Shown here one piece after another: positions 24,083 to 32,885 of a stretch of DNA of 64,000 nucleotides. The DNA lies in the NCBI RefSeq assembly GCF_022570735.2, contig NZ_JANCNS010000002.1, forward strand, positions 744,001 to 808,000, written 5' to 3'. Below the pieces are notes generated by a model. The model worked only from the letters and a program-made list of their open reading frames with translations. It was not told the origin of the DNA and made no database searches. The DNA is from Christiangramia oceanisediminis. Its GTDB lineage: Bacteria; Bacteroidota; Bacteroidia; Flavobacteriales; Flavobacteriaceae. Positions within the stretch are counted from its first letter, which is position 1, and every line of letters starts with the position of its first letter. The translations under genes were made by a program, and so were the position numbers.

Positions 24083-25039
24083 ATGGCAATGAATAATATC
24101 CCCAGCGTAGATCTGGCCGATTTTCTATCAGATGATCCAAACCGAAAACAAAAATTTGTAGAAGAGATTGGAAAGGCCTACGAGGAAATTGGGTTTGTAG
24201 CCTTAAAAAATCATTTTTTAAGTGATGAACTCGTAGATGATCTATATAAAGAAGTAAAGGCGTTTTTTGACCTTCCGCTTGAAACCAAACAGAAATATGA
24301 GATCGAAGGGCTGGCTGGCCAGCGTGGATACATTTCTTTTGGAAAGGAGCATGCTAAAGGAAAAAAGGAAGGCGATCTAAAGGAGTTCTGGCACTTTGGC
24401 CAGGAACCCTCTAAAGATGCAAATCTAATCGAAGAATACCCGGCGAATGTACAGGTAGAGGAATTAAAAGACTTCAACCTGGTAGGAATGCAGGCATACA
24501 GGATGCTTGAAAAAACTGGTATCTACGTGTTAAGGGCTCTGGCCCTTTATATAGGTCTGGAAGAGCATTATTTTGATCACTGGGCCAGTAATGGAAACAG
24601 CATATTAAGACCCATTCATTACCCGCCTATCACCGAGGAGCCTAAAGGCGCCGTTAGAGCCGGAGCCCATGGAGACATTAATTTGATAACCCTATTAATG
24701 GGTGCTTCAACCGGAGGTCTTCAGGTGCTGAGAAAAGATGGAGAGTGGATAGATGCGATTCCACAGGAAGATGAACTGGTGATCAATGTAGGCGATATGC
24801 TCGAGAGACATACCAATAACAAATTAAGATCTACCATTCACAGGGTAATTAATCCTCCAAAAGAAGAATGGGACAATCCAAGATATTCTATACCGTTTTT
24901 CATGCATCCACGAAGTGACATGAGGCTGGATTGCCTGGAAGAATGTATCGATGAGGATCACCCAAAACAATACGAAGATATCACTGCCGGTGAATTTCTA
25001 CATCAGCGTCTTGTAGAAATTGGCCTGGCCAAGAAATAA
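24083..25039 (+). CDS. 2-oxoglutarate/Fe(II)-dependent oxygenase (isopenicillin N synthase-like)
   Basis: A 318-residue DIOX-type enzyme. The iron triad is H196, D198 (AHGDINLITLL) and H253 (STIHRVINP). The co-substrate motif R-x-S is R267-Y-S269. The N-terminal DIOX_N part (VDLADFLSDD to FFDLPLETKQKYE) is complete. Such enzymes hydroxylate or desaturate small molecules, and the substrate cannot be read from the sequence. The next gene, a SUI1-like factor, starts two bases after its stop. This suggests co-transcription, which is common for this gene pair's order only as far as I recall. Confidence 0.88.
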   Translation: MAMNNIPSVDLADFLSDDPNRKQKFVEEIGKAYEEIGFVALKNHFLSDELVDDLYKEVKAFFDLPLETKQKYEIEGLAGQRGYISFGKEHAKGKKEGDLKEFWHFGQEPSKDANLIEEYPANVQVEELKDFNLVGMQAYRMLEKTGIYVLRALALYIGLEEHYFDHWASNGNSILRPIHYPPITEEPKGAVRAGAHGDINLITLLMGASTGGLQVLRKDGEWIDAIPQEDELVINVGDMLERHTNNKLRSTIHRVINPPKEEWDNPRYSIPFFMHPRSDMRLDCLEECIDEDHPKQYEDITAGEFLHQRLVEIGLAKK

Positions 25040-25041
25040 TT

Positions 25042-25401
25042 ATGGCTAAGAAGAAATTAGGATTAGAAGATCTTGGTGGATTCGTCTTTTCAACGAACGA
25101 TGATTTTGATGAAAAGGATTATGTTGAAGATGAATCACAGGAAAGTTTATCACCAGATGAACAGGAACTGGAGGCTCATTTCAGCAATAAAGGCCGCGGT
25201 GGAAAAACCGTAACCATTATCAAAGGCTACCAGGGTCCGGAAGAAGACCTTATCGCCCTTGGAAAACTTCTGAAAAAGAAGTGTGGAGTTGGAGGGTCGG
25301 TCAAAGATGGAGAGATCATCATTCAGGGTGACGACAGAGAGAAAATAATTCAGCTTCTTAAAAAAGAAGGATATAAAAAAGTAAAGCGTGTTGGAGGTTA
25401 A
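25042..25401 (+). CDS. SUI1/eIF1-like translation factor (YciH family)
   Basis: A 119-residue protein with an acidic N-terminal arm (about 1-45) and a SUI1 domain: GGKTVTIIKGYQGPEEDL, KKKCGVGGSVKDGEIIIQGD and the C-terminal KKEGYKKVKRVGG. The domain binds the 30S subunit and resembles eukaryotic eIF1. In bacteria YciH-like proteins are thought to tune start-site choice or stress translation. The last codons (KRVGG) and stop form half of a perfect terminator stem. The downstream gene starts 21 bases after the stop. Confidence 0.92.
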   Translation: MAKKKLGLEDLGGFVFSTNDDFDEKDYVEDESQESLSPDEQELEAHFSNKGRGGKTVTIIKGYQGPEEDLIALGKLLKKKCGVGGSVKDGEIIIQGDDREKIIQLLKKEGYKKVKRVGG

Positions 25402-25419
25402 ATCCAATGCGCTTTTTTT
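25385..25419 (+). terminator. Terminator hairpin overlapping the end of the SUI1 gene, inside a gene run
   Basis: The 11-bp stem AGCGTGTTGGA/TCCAATGCGCT (25385-25395 with 25403-25413, two G-U wobbles) has a 7-base loop and is followed by TTTTTTT at 25413-25419. The stop codon of the SUI1 gene lies in the loop and the ATG of the next gene is four bases after the T-run. It could attenuate expression of the downstream genes. Confidence 0.85.
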
Positions 25420-25422
25420 AGG

Positions 25423-26352
25423 ATGAAAGAAAAGACCTTACATATTATTAATGGAGACAGTCTTACCGAAGGCTTCCAGGAATTAGATATTCCTGGTGAC
25501 CTGGTTGTTTGGCGGGAATTACTTTGTGAGGGTCCTACACAACAGGAGATCGACAAGGATTTTATCAAACTTCGGAAGAAATTTCTAAAGAAGGCTTATG
25601 ATATCTCTGCTGAAAATTATGAGCAAAGGTTCGTTTCCGAGATAAAGAAGCTGAAGAACATCGATGGCTATGATCGCGTAGTGCTCTGGTTCGAATTCGA
25701 TCTTTTTTGCCACATCAATATGCTGGCAGTCATTGATCATTTATATCAAAAAAGAAAAGATCTTTATCTGTCCCTGGTGTGTAGTAAGAAACTATCTGGT
25801 GAAAAAGAACATAAACCGCTTTCCCACCTGAATCCAAAAGAGCTACAGAATCATTACGATAACAGGATCGAATTGAACGAGGATGATATTGAAGTGGCAG
25901 TTCTTATTTGGGAACTCTATTGTGGAAACAACCCGCTTAAACTGAAACCTCAGATCAAGATAAAAACGAATTTCGAATATTTATCAAGCTGTATTCGTGC
26001 GCATATCGAGCGCTTTCCAAATAGCATCACAGGGATCAATACCCTTGAAAGGAATGTACTGAAGCTTATCGAAAACCATGAAATAAAGAACCAGAAACAC
26101 CTGCTTGGTTACTCCTTGCAATATCAGGGCTATTATGGCTACAGTGACAGCCAGATGCAGCGACTCCTGGACAAGCTTTCCATCTTTATCGAGCAAACTC
26201 CAGAGAGATTGATATTAAACCAGAAAGGAAATCAGGTTTTGAACCAGGAAAAGAACTTTTACCGGGATCTTAAAAACGATGAATATTTTGGCGGTGCAAA
26301 AATGTATGATTTCCTCTATGAATCAGATTCGCACCGACTTTTAAAATTATAG
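25423..26352 (+). CDS. DUF1835 domain-containing protein
   Basis: A 309-residue soluble protein. The N-terminal section (LHIINGDSLTEGF, then VVWRELLCEGPT and LWFEFDLFCHINMLAVIDHL) matches the DUF1835 family. The C-terminal part (NTLERNVLKLIENH ... KMYDFLYES) resembles the DUF3658 region that often follows. No activity is established. The gene starts right after a terminator hairpin and ends one base before the phosphorylase start, so the two are surely on one message. Confidence 0.8.
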   Translation: MKEKTLHIINGDSLTEGFQELDIPGDLVVWRELLCEGPTQQEIDKDFIKLRKKFLKKAYDISAENYEQRFVSEIKKLKNIDGYDRVVLWFEFDLFCHINMLAVIDHLYQKRKDLYLSLVCSKKLSGEKEHKPLSHLNPKELQNHYDNRIELNEDDIEVAVLIWELYCGNNPLKLKPQIKIKTNFEYLSSCIRAHIERFPNSITGINTLERNVLKLIENHEIKNQKHLLGYSLQYQGYYGYSDSQMQRLLDKLSIFIEQTPERLILNQKGNQVLNQEKNFYRDLKNDEYFGGAKMYDFLYESDSHRLLKL

Positions 26353-26353
26353 C

Positions 26354-27229
26354 ATGAGCTTAAAAGCTTCCGAATTAATTCTCAATAGTGACGGCTCGGT
26401 ATATCACCTGGGTCTTTTACCTCAAGATATTGCAAATACAGTCATAACCGTTGGGGATCCAGGTCGGGTATCTTCGGTAAGCAAATTCTTCGATACGATT
26501 GAAGTTAAAAAGAGCAAAAGAGAGTTTACCACTCATACTGGCGTTTACAAAGGCAAACCAATTACTGTAATGTCTACCGGGATGGGAACCGATAATATCG
26601 ATATCGCTTTAACCGAACTGGACGCGCTCGTCAATATCGATCTAAAAGAAAAGAAGATCAGGCAAAACCATACAAGACTGGATATTATCAGGATAGGGAC
26701 TACAGGATCTATTAGAAAGGATATTGCGATCAATTCCTTTTTGGTAAGCGAACTCGCCATTGGTTTTGACGGGCTTATGCACTATTATAAAAGTGATGAA
26801 TTCTTAAAAAAAGACATCGCCGAAGCATTCGTGGAGCAAACTAACTGGTCTTCTTTAAAGGCCAGGCCATATGTAGTGGAAGGAAGCAGATTGCTAATCG
26901 ATAAATTGAGTTCGGCTAGAACCAAAAAAGGATTTACCGCAACCAATGTTGGCTTCTATGGTCCACAGGCAAGGGTATTGCGCCTGGATGTACCCGATCC
27001 CAAAATAAACGATAAGATCAGGGATTTTGATCATAAAGGACTTCAAATCACAAACCTGGAAATGGAAACTTCAGGCATCTACGGAATGGCCAAATTATTA
27101 GGTCACGAAGCGATTTCCATGAACCTGGTCCTGGCGAACAGGGAGACCGGAGAATTCTCTGAAAACGCTTCTGAAATGATGGATGAGCTTATTCAATACT
27201 GCCTGGATAAGATCGTTTCTAAAGCTTAG
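26354..27229 (+). CDS. Nucleoside (uridine-type) phosphorylase
   Basis: A 291-residue PNP/UDP-family enzyme. The phosphate-binding GDPGRV is at residues 34-39. STGMGTDNIDIALTELDALV and the nucleoside-site segment LQITNLEMETSGIYGMAKLLGHEA complete the family fingerprint. It cleaves a nucleoside with phosphate to give free base and ribose-1-phosphate, in the cytoplasm. The length and motif style favour uridine phosphorylase, although purine specificity is not ruled out. It begins one base after the DUF1835 gene. Confidence 0.9.
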   Translation: MSLKASELILNSDGSVYHLGLLPQDIANTVITVGDPGRVSSVSKFFDTIEVKKSKREFTTHTGVYKGKPITVMSTGMGTDNIDIALTELDALVNIDLKEKKIRQNHTRLDIIRIGTTGSIRKDIAINSFLVSELAIGFDGLMHYYKSDEFLKKDIAEAFVEQTNWSSLKARPYVVEGSRLLIDKLSSARTKKGFTATNVGFYGPQARVLRLDVPDPKINDKIRDFDHKGLQITNLEMETSGIYGMAKLLGHEAISMNLVLANRETGEFSENASEMMDELIQYCLDKIVSKA

Positions 27230-27270
27230 GTATTTAACAATATATTAAAAGCAATGCCTGTTGAAGTTCG

Positions 27271-27278
27271 TATTTTTG
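27271..27278 (+). promoter_or_regulatory. Candidate -7 box of ppk1
   Basis: TATTTTTG fits TAnnTTTG and ends 19 bases before the ATG at 27298. No -33 box at standard spacing. Confidence 0.4.
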
Positions 27279-27297
27279 GATAAACAATCCTAGATAC

Positions 27298-29352
27298 ATG
27301 CAGCAACCCAATGAAGACCATTTTAGACATAGAGATCTGAATTGGTTGAGTTTTAATGAGAGAGTTCTTCAGGAGGCCGCAGATAAGATCAATCCTTTAT
27401 ATGAAAGGATGAAATTTCTGGCCATTTTTTCTTCAAATCTTGATGAATATTTCAGGGTTCGGGTATCGCAGCTTCGGCAGATCAAAAGAGTTAAGAAAAG
27501 CATTCGTAAAAAGCTGGCCTTACGCCCTTCTAAGATCACCAAGCAAATCATAGAGGAAGTAAAGAACCAGCAGGAACGATTTGGTGAAATATACCAGGAT
27601 GAGATCCTTCCAGAATTGGCCCAAAATAATATAAATATCATTGATGCCGAACATTATTCTGAGCATCATAAAGATTTTGTGGGTTCGTTCTTTCAGAATA
27701 AGGTAAAAGAACATTTAAAACCAATCTACCTCGACCTGAATAAAGAGAATGAGCTTTTTCTTAAGAATTCGGTCCTTTATTTCCTGATCACTTTTGAGCG
27801 TGAGGATCATCTTGCGGTAGTGAACATACCGGTTGGAGAATGCGGCAGGTTTGTAATGGTGAAAGATAAGGGAGAGAAACACCATATCGCCTACCTTGAC
27901 GAGGTCATCAGGCATGAAGCTCATACCATCTTTCCAAAAGAAAAAATTACCGGGATCTACGAAATAAAACTTTCGCGTGATGCGGAATTATATATAGACG
28001 ATATTTACGAGGGCGTACTTGCAGAAAAGATCTATGAATCTTTGAAACAGCGAACCGATGGACAGCCAACCAGGCTGCTTTATGATGCCAGTATGCCTAA
28101 AGCGACCCAAAAGAAAATAAGAAAACTTCTCAAGCTTGGTAAGATCGATATGATGCCGGGAGGGAAATATCACAATTTCAAGGATTTCTTTTCATTTCCT
28201 GACCCAACCAACAATAAGAAGTTACATTATACCGAACTCACGCCGCTCAAGCATCGCACACTTGAACAAAGTGATCATTATTTTGATGAGATCTCTAAAA
28301 AAGACATATCGCTACACTTTCCGTATATGTCCTTCGATTATGTGGAAAAGTTCATGGAACAGGCTGCGAAGGACGAGAAGGTTACAGAGATCAAGATCTC
28401 GCTATACCGTGTGGCAGATGAATCCAAACTTACGTCTTCCTTACTCGAAGCTCTTGATAATGGAAAAAGAGTCACGGTATTCGTGGAGGCCAAAGCCCGG
28501 TTCGATGAAAAGAACAACATCATCTGGGGGCGTAAATTCGAAGAAAAGGGAGCTAATGTTATTTACAGCTATCCCAAGGTCAAGGTGCATTCCAAGATCA
28601 TGCTTATTTGCCGGGAAGAAGGAGATAAAAAAACCAGGTATGCCTATATAGGTACCGGTAACTTCAACAGCGAAACCGCCAGGATCTATTGTGATCACGC
28701 CATTTTTACGGCTAATAAATATATCACAAAGGAGATGGAGCGCCTGTTTAAAGTTCTTGAAGGAGAGCTTATTATTCCCAGGGAAAAGAATCTCCTAATT
28801 TCCCCTTTCTCTACCAGGCAGGAATTCATGAAATTGATATTTAATGAGATCGAACATGCCAGGGAAGGTAAAAAGGCCAGGATAACGGCTAAAATGAATA
28901 GCCTGGAAGACCAGGAAATGATCGAATTGCTTTACAAGGCAAGCCAGGCTGGGGTTGAAATTCGAATGCTGATAAGAGGCTTTACCTGTTTGATCCCCGG
29001 GATCAAAGGTTTGAGCGAGAATATCTATATCACCAGTGTAGTAGACCGGTTCCTGGAACATGGCCGTATCTATTTATTTGAAAATGGAGGTGATGAACTG
29101 ATGTTCTATGGTAGTGCAGACTGGATGAGCCGCAACCTGGACCGAAGGATCGAGGTGATCTCTCCGGTTCTGGATGAAGATATCAAGCAGGAATTCAAGG
29201 ATATCCTCCAAATCCAGTTGAATGATAATGTCAAGGCGCGTATACAGGATGCTTCAGAAAGCAATACCTATGTTCAGCAAAAGAAAGGTGAAAAGAAGAT
29301 CCGGTCTCAATATGCTATTTATGAGTATCTTAAAGAAAAACACAGTTTATGA
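27298..29352 (+). CDS. ppk1: Polyphosphate kinase 1
   Basis: A 684-residue cytoplasmic or membrane-associated kinase that polymerises phosphate from ATP. The N-terminal helical domain begins with the typical FRHRDLNWLSFNERVLQEA. The phospholipase-D-like C-terminal core contains the autophosphorylated His at residue 431 (KVHSKIML), the TGNFNS motif, and a second PLD-type segment (LEHGRIYLF ... GSADWM). The length is right for the family. The stop codon overlaps the next gene as ATGA, so the downstream solute-binding-like protein is translationally coupled. A TAnnTTTG box precedes it. Confidence 0.96.
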   Translation: MQQPNEDHFRHRDLNWLSFNERVLQEAADKINPLYERMKFLAIFSSNLDEYFRVRVSQLRQIKRVKKSIRKKLALRPSKITKQIIEEVKNQQERFGEIYQDEILPELAQNNINIIDAEHYSEHHKDFVGSFFQNKVKEHLKPIYLDLNKENELFLKNSVLYFLITFEREDHLAVVNIPVGECGRFVMVKDKGEKHHIAYLDEVIRHEAHTIFPKEKITGIYEIKLSRDAELYIDDIYEGVLAEKIYESLKQRTDGQPTRLLYDASMPKATQKKIRKLLKLGKIDMMPGGKYHNFKDFFSFPDPTNNKKLHYTELTPLKHRTLEQSDHYFDEISKKDISLHFPYMSFDYVEKFMEQAAKDEKVTEIKISLYRVADESKLTSSLLEALDNGKRVTVFVEAKARFDEKNNIIWGRKFEEKGANVIYSYPKVKVHSKIMLICREEGDKKTRYAYIGTGNFNSETARIYCDHAIFTANKYITKEMERLFKVLEGELIIPREKNLLISPFSTRQEFMKLIFNEIEHAREGKKARITAKMNSLEDQEMIELLYKASQAGVEIRMLIRGFTCLIPGIKGLSENIYITSVVDRFLEHGRIYLFENGGDELMFYGSADWMSRNLDRRIEVISPVLDEDIKQEFKDILQIQLNDNVKARIQDASESNTYVQQKKGEKKIRSQYAIYEYLKEKHSL

Positions 29353-30200
29353 AAACCATTAAGATAGGAGGAGTTCCAGAACATTTTAACCTGCCGTGGC
29401 ATCTGTGCATGGAGCAAGGAAAATTCGAGGATGAGGATGTGCATTTGATCTGGAAGGATTTCCCTGAAGGTACCGGAGCTATGTGCAAGGCCTTGAGATC
29501 TGGCGAACTGGATGCAGCTATCATACTTACCGAAGGGATCGTCAAAGATATTACACAGGGAAATGATGCAAAGATCATTCAAACTTATATTGGAAGCCCA
29601 TTGATCTGGGGAATTCATGTAGATGCAGGCTCCCCGTATAAAAATCTTCAGGAACTTAAAGGCACCAGGGCGGCAATAAGCAGGAAAGGCAGCGGAAGTC
29701 ATCTCATGGCTTACGTCAATGCCAGCAACCGGGGCTGGGACCTTGATAAACTGGATTTTGAGATCGTTGATAACCTGGATGGAGCTATCAAAGCCTTAAA
29801 AGAAGATCGGGCTCAGTATTTTATGTGGGAACATTTCACAACCAAACCGCTGGTTGATAACAAAACCTTCCGATTGATCGCAGACTGCCCTACTCCATGG
29901 CCCTGTTTTGTAATTGCTGCGCGTACCGAAAGTATCCGAATGAATCCACAAAGGCTGAAAAAAATGCTGAATGTGATCAATGCAGAAACTACTAACTTCA
30001 AAATGAAGAAGGAGATAGACCAGGAACTCGCCAAACGTTACGACCAGAAACTGGAAGATATCAGGAAGTGGCTTGATCTAACCAGGTGGAGCCAGGAACA
30101 GATCAGCGAGGAAGACCTGGATAATGTCCAGAACACCCTTTTGAAGCTGAATCTCATTGGCCATAAGAGGAAATTCTCTGATCTGGTTCATAGTTTTTAA
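29349..30200 (+). CDS. Cytoplasmic substrate-binding-fold protein (NMT1/THI5-like)
   Basis: A 283-residue protein with two-domain periplasmic-binding-protein fold features: IKIGGVPEHFNLPWHLCMEQGKF at the start, TEGIVKD, and a late TPWPCFVIAART segment. No signal peptide or lipobox precedes it; the chain starts directly with the first strand. The usual transport role therefore seems unlikely, and a sensing or binding role in the cytoplasm is an inference. The start overlaps the ppk1 stop by four bases, tying its translation to polyphosphate synthesis. No ABC permease or ATPase lies nearby. Confidence 0.8.
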   Translation: MKTIKIGGVPEHFNLPWHLCMEQGKFEDEDVHLIWKDFPEGTGAMCKALRSGELDAAIILTEGIVKDITQGNDAKIIQTYIGSPLIWGIHVDAGSPYKNLQELKGTRAAISRKGSGSHLMAYVNASNRGWDLDKLDFEIVDNLDGAIKALKEDRAQYFMWEHFTTKPLVDNKTFRLIADCPTPWPCFVIAARTESIRMNPQRLKKMLNVINAETTNFKMKKEIDQELAKRYDQKLEDIRKWLDLTRWSQEQISEEDLDNVQNTLLKLNLIGHKRKFSDLVHSF

Positions 30201-30344
30201 AAATCCCGAATCTTATCACTTAAGTTGCTGAATTTCAGAAACTGAATTTTCGCACAGCCTTTGCAGGTTAAAATTTATAAGCTTCTCTCCCGCTTCGCAA
30301 TATATTTTTCCTAACTTCGGCGCCTAAAATAATTCGTTGATCTA

Positions 30345-30908
30345 ATGAAAAAACTTGCCATAGCAGGGATTCTGCTATTATCTACTTCAATTTGTTTATC
30401 CCAGGAAAACCTACAGGAAGAGGAACCTGAAAAGAGGGATATCACCCAAAATGAATTAAGCTTAAATGCTTTTAACCTTGTAAGCTTCGGAGTCATAGAA
30501 GTAGCCTACGAACGCGTGATCAGTGAAAATTCTACCTGGGCAGTTGAAGCCTTTATTCATCCGAACAAGGAAGACTATGTAGATGAACTTTACTATAAAG
30601 ATTTGTCGCTAACCGGAAAATATAAACACTTCTTTAGTTCAACCTATGCCCGTGGTTTCTATGTAAATGGCTTCGGAATGATCTCCAGCGGTGAATACGA
30701 AACAGAATCATACTGGACAGATGGTGATTATATAGTTGAAACCGACGATTACGCCGATTTTGCTATAGGCTTTGGACTGGGAGGAAAATTTGTTTCCAGC
30801 GGTGGTTTCTTACTCGATCTAAATGCAGGAATTGGAAGAAACCTTTTAAGCAACAATTCTCCAACAATCGTTGGCCAGTTCATGGTTAATCTGGGATTCC
30901 GGTTTTAG
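30345..30908 (+). CDS. Secreted outer-membrane-type protein (DUF3575-like)
   Basis: A 187-residue protein. A signal peptide of about 19 residues (KKLAIAGILLLSTSICLSQ) is cleaved before an acidic stretch. The rest has the alternating pattern of a small beta-barrel: the segment NELSLNAFNLVSFGVIEVAY, further strands and a final strand FMVNLGFRF ending in Phe, as expected for outer-membrane proteins. It resembles the DUF3575 group. Function unknown. It ends at a strong terminator. Confidence 0.75.
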   Translation: MKKLAIAGILLLSTSICLSQENLQEEEPEKRDITQNELSLNAFNLVSFGVIEVAYERVISENSTWAVEAFIHPNKEDYVDELYYKDLSLTGKYKHFFSSTYARGFYVNGFGMISSGEYETESYWTDGDYIVETDDYADFAIGFGLGGKFVSSGGFLLDLNAGIGRNLLSNNSPTIVGQFMVNLGFRF

Positions 30909-30926
30909 TTACCAACGCATAAATTC

Positions 30927-30957
30927 AAAAAGCCGACTCATAAGTCGGCTTTTTTTA
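30927..30957 (+). terminator. Intrinsic terminator after the DUF3575-like gene
   Basis: The 8-bp stem AGCCGACT/AGTCGGCT (30931-30938 with 30943-30950) has a CATA loop, and seven T's follow directly. Confidence 0.9.
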
Positions 30958-31228
30958 TGGGTTTAGTAAAATCCTAATAACTGAGAACTTATTAATTCAG
31001 CATTTAAATTCCAAATACCAGGCTTTAAATGAAACAAATATGGTATTCTATTGAAATTAGCTATTTAGCCTATCATCAATTTTTTGATTTATCGTATCTT
31101 TGTAAGATCACTGACCCTAAGGTTACTACCGCCTAATTGTCGAAAGACAACCCCCCTCTGAATTTATGATCATGCTATTCTAGATGACATAAATATAATT
31201 TACTACTCAATAAACAAAAGGATGGAAC
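30958..31228 (+). other. Gene-free stretch before a secreted protein, with a possible promoter
   Basis: No coding frame was found. It holds a TAnnTTTG match (31095-31102) and a small hairpin TTGTC-GAAA-GACAA (31137-31150). This would lie in the roughly 120-base leader of the next gene. Confidence 0.4.
31095..31102 (+). promoter_or_regulatory. Candidate -7 box for the 31229 gene
   Basis: TATCTTTG matches TAnnTTTG. It lies 126 bases before the ATG, which would make a fairly long leader, and no well-spaced -33 TTTG is present. Confidence 0.3.
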
Positions 31229-32830
31229 ATGAAAGGGAGATTATTAATTGTTAGCCTTTGTTTTCTTTTCACCAGCAGTTTTGCTGAAGGACAAATATTC
31301 AAAAAGCTAAAGAAAGAAGTTGAGAAGACCGTGGAGAGTGCCTTTGATAGTATTGTTAATCCTCAAAAGCAAAATAATACTTCAGAAGTAAGTAGCGAGA
31401 ACTATAAAAGTTCGAATAAAGCCAAAACGATCAACTCTGCAGCTAAGCGAGCCTTTTACACTTCAGACGTGATCGTAAAAACCTCAGATTCCGAGGGCCC
31501 GGGCAGCACTTATTATTTTGACAGCAATGAAATTGCAGCCCGAGGGGAAGCTCCCAATGCCAAAGGACCTATTTATATAGATAGTGAAGGTTTCAACTAC
31601 GCTTATAATGAGGGAGAAGGTCGCTGGGAAAAAACGGGACTCATGAGGTCTGACGGAATGGCCTTTATGATGCCGACCATGTCTATGGGAATACTGAAAC
31701 TTCCTGCAGAACCCAGTTTAGAAGCTTCAAGAAAACTAAAGGAACAAGGGCTAAATATGAATACATTCCAGATCGTGGAATTAGCTTTCATATATAAGCC
31801 GGAGCATTTCAGAAATGGAGATTACGAAGAAACCAGCATTCCCTGCACAAATGGAGGGAGCTGTCCAAAATTCTTAAACACCAATCCTGAGAATCGGGGT
31901 TCGTGGGTGCTTTTCGATAGCGAAGGTAGATTGTCGGAGATTTTCGCTAAGGTAGATTCTCAACAGGCAAAAGGTACCGGAAGTTTTAAATTCTTATACC
32001 AGCCGGTTTCGGTTAAAGTACCAGATGCTGTAGAGGTAAAAATGCCATTCCAGGATCTGTTCCTGGCCGGTGCAGATGCAACACCTCCCGGAGAAAACAA
32101 CCCAGCTTCGGGAAACAATATTGAAATTAGTTCCGGAAACACTAGTTCCGAGAAGGTTACGCAAAGTTCCATGAGATCTACCGGTGAAAAAGGCAACCTT
32201 GGGAAAGATAATTTACCGGGAAGTTATGATTTTGACTGGGAATACCACTTGAAAATGCATATGTCGAACCAGAAACAAGATGCAATGGATATGATCCTGC
32301 TTCTTAGAAAAGGTGCAAATTATCAAGGTATAAAGATGAAGGTGGAAAAATCGGTTGAAGCAACTATGGTCTTCGATTTAAATATAAATTCTTTGGTTAT
32401 GCTCATACAATCTGGGGATGGAAAATTCCTCCAGGTACATACTATGCAAAACCAGGACAATCCTGGTAATTTACCGGAGTTCAAAATTCGAGAACTTCCA
32501 GATAAAACTATCATTGGATATAACAGCAAGGGCGTAGAGATTGAGAATGAGGATTATTTTGCGCAGGTTTATCATACAACCCAGGCTCCTATAAAAACGA
32601 ATGGCCTGTTTAATTTTTCAGGACCAATGGATAAGGAACTTCCAAACATAGATCCAGACCTTATCAAGCAATTTTCAGAAAGCCTAATAACAGAGATTAA
32701 TTATACCGATAAGAAAAAACCTAGGAATAACATTCTATTGACGGCGCAATCTTTGAACCAGGTGAAAACTTCAATAAATACAGGTGAATACCAGAATATG
32801 AGTTTTATGGATCAAAGGAAGAAAAATTAA
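31229..32830 (+). CDS. Secreted protein with DUF4412-like C-terminal region
   Basis: A 533-residue protein. The signal peptide (about 1-21, ending FAEG-Q) is followed by a short amphipathic helix (FKKLKKEVEKTVESAFDSI) and a Ser/Asn-rich linker. The middle domain (about 65-250) is unfamiliar. Residues about 330-450 (WEYHLKMHMSNQKQDAMDM, LLLRKGANYQGIKMKV, MVFDLNINSLVMLI) resemble DUF4412, a periplasmic or outer-membrane family of unknown role. A Cys pair (CTNGGSC) may form a disulfide. It stands alone, convergent with ung. Confidence 0.65.
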   Translation: MKGRLLIVSLCFLFTSSFAEGQIFKKLKKEVEKTVESAFDSIVNPQKQNNTSEVSSENYKSSNKAKTINSAAKRAFYTSDVIVKTSDSEGPGSTYYFDSNEIAARGEAPNAKGPIYIDSEGFNYAYNEGEGRWEKTGLMRSDGMAFMMPTMSMGILKLPAEPSLEASRKLKEQGLNMNTFQIVELAFIYKPEHFRNGDYEETSIPCTNGGSCPKFLNTNPENRGSWVLFDSEGRLSEIFAKVDSQQAKGTGSFKFLYQPVSVKVPDAVEVKMPFQDLFLAGADATPPGENNPASGNNIEISSGNTSSEKVTQSSMRSTGEKGNLGKDNLPGSYDFDWEYHLKMHMSNQKQDAMDMILLLRKGANYQGIKMKVEKSVEATMVFDLNINSLVMLIQSGDGKFLQVHTMQNQDNPGNLPEFKIRELPDKTIIGYNSKGVEIENEDYFAQVYHTTQAPIKTNGLFNFSGPMDKELPNIDPDLIKQFSESLITEINYTDKKKPRNNILLTAQSLNQVKTSINTGEYQNMSFMDQRKKN

Positions 32831-32885
32831 AGGAAGAATTGTTTTACGAATGAAAGGTAAAATTCTAAAATTTCAATTTCCTTCT

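Noticed and set aside
28262-28651. A frame of 129 codons inside ppk1 in another phase.
   Set aside because: The ppk1 core with the autophosphorylated His lies over it; Arg/Ser-rich shadow sequence.
29319-29702. A minus-strand frame of 127 codons across ppk1 and the next gene.
   Set aside because: Antisense to two well-formed genes; no family features.
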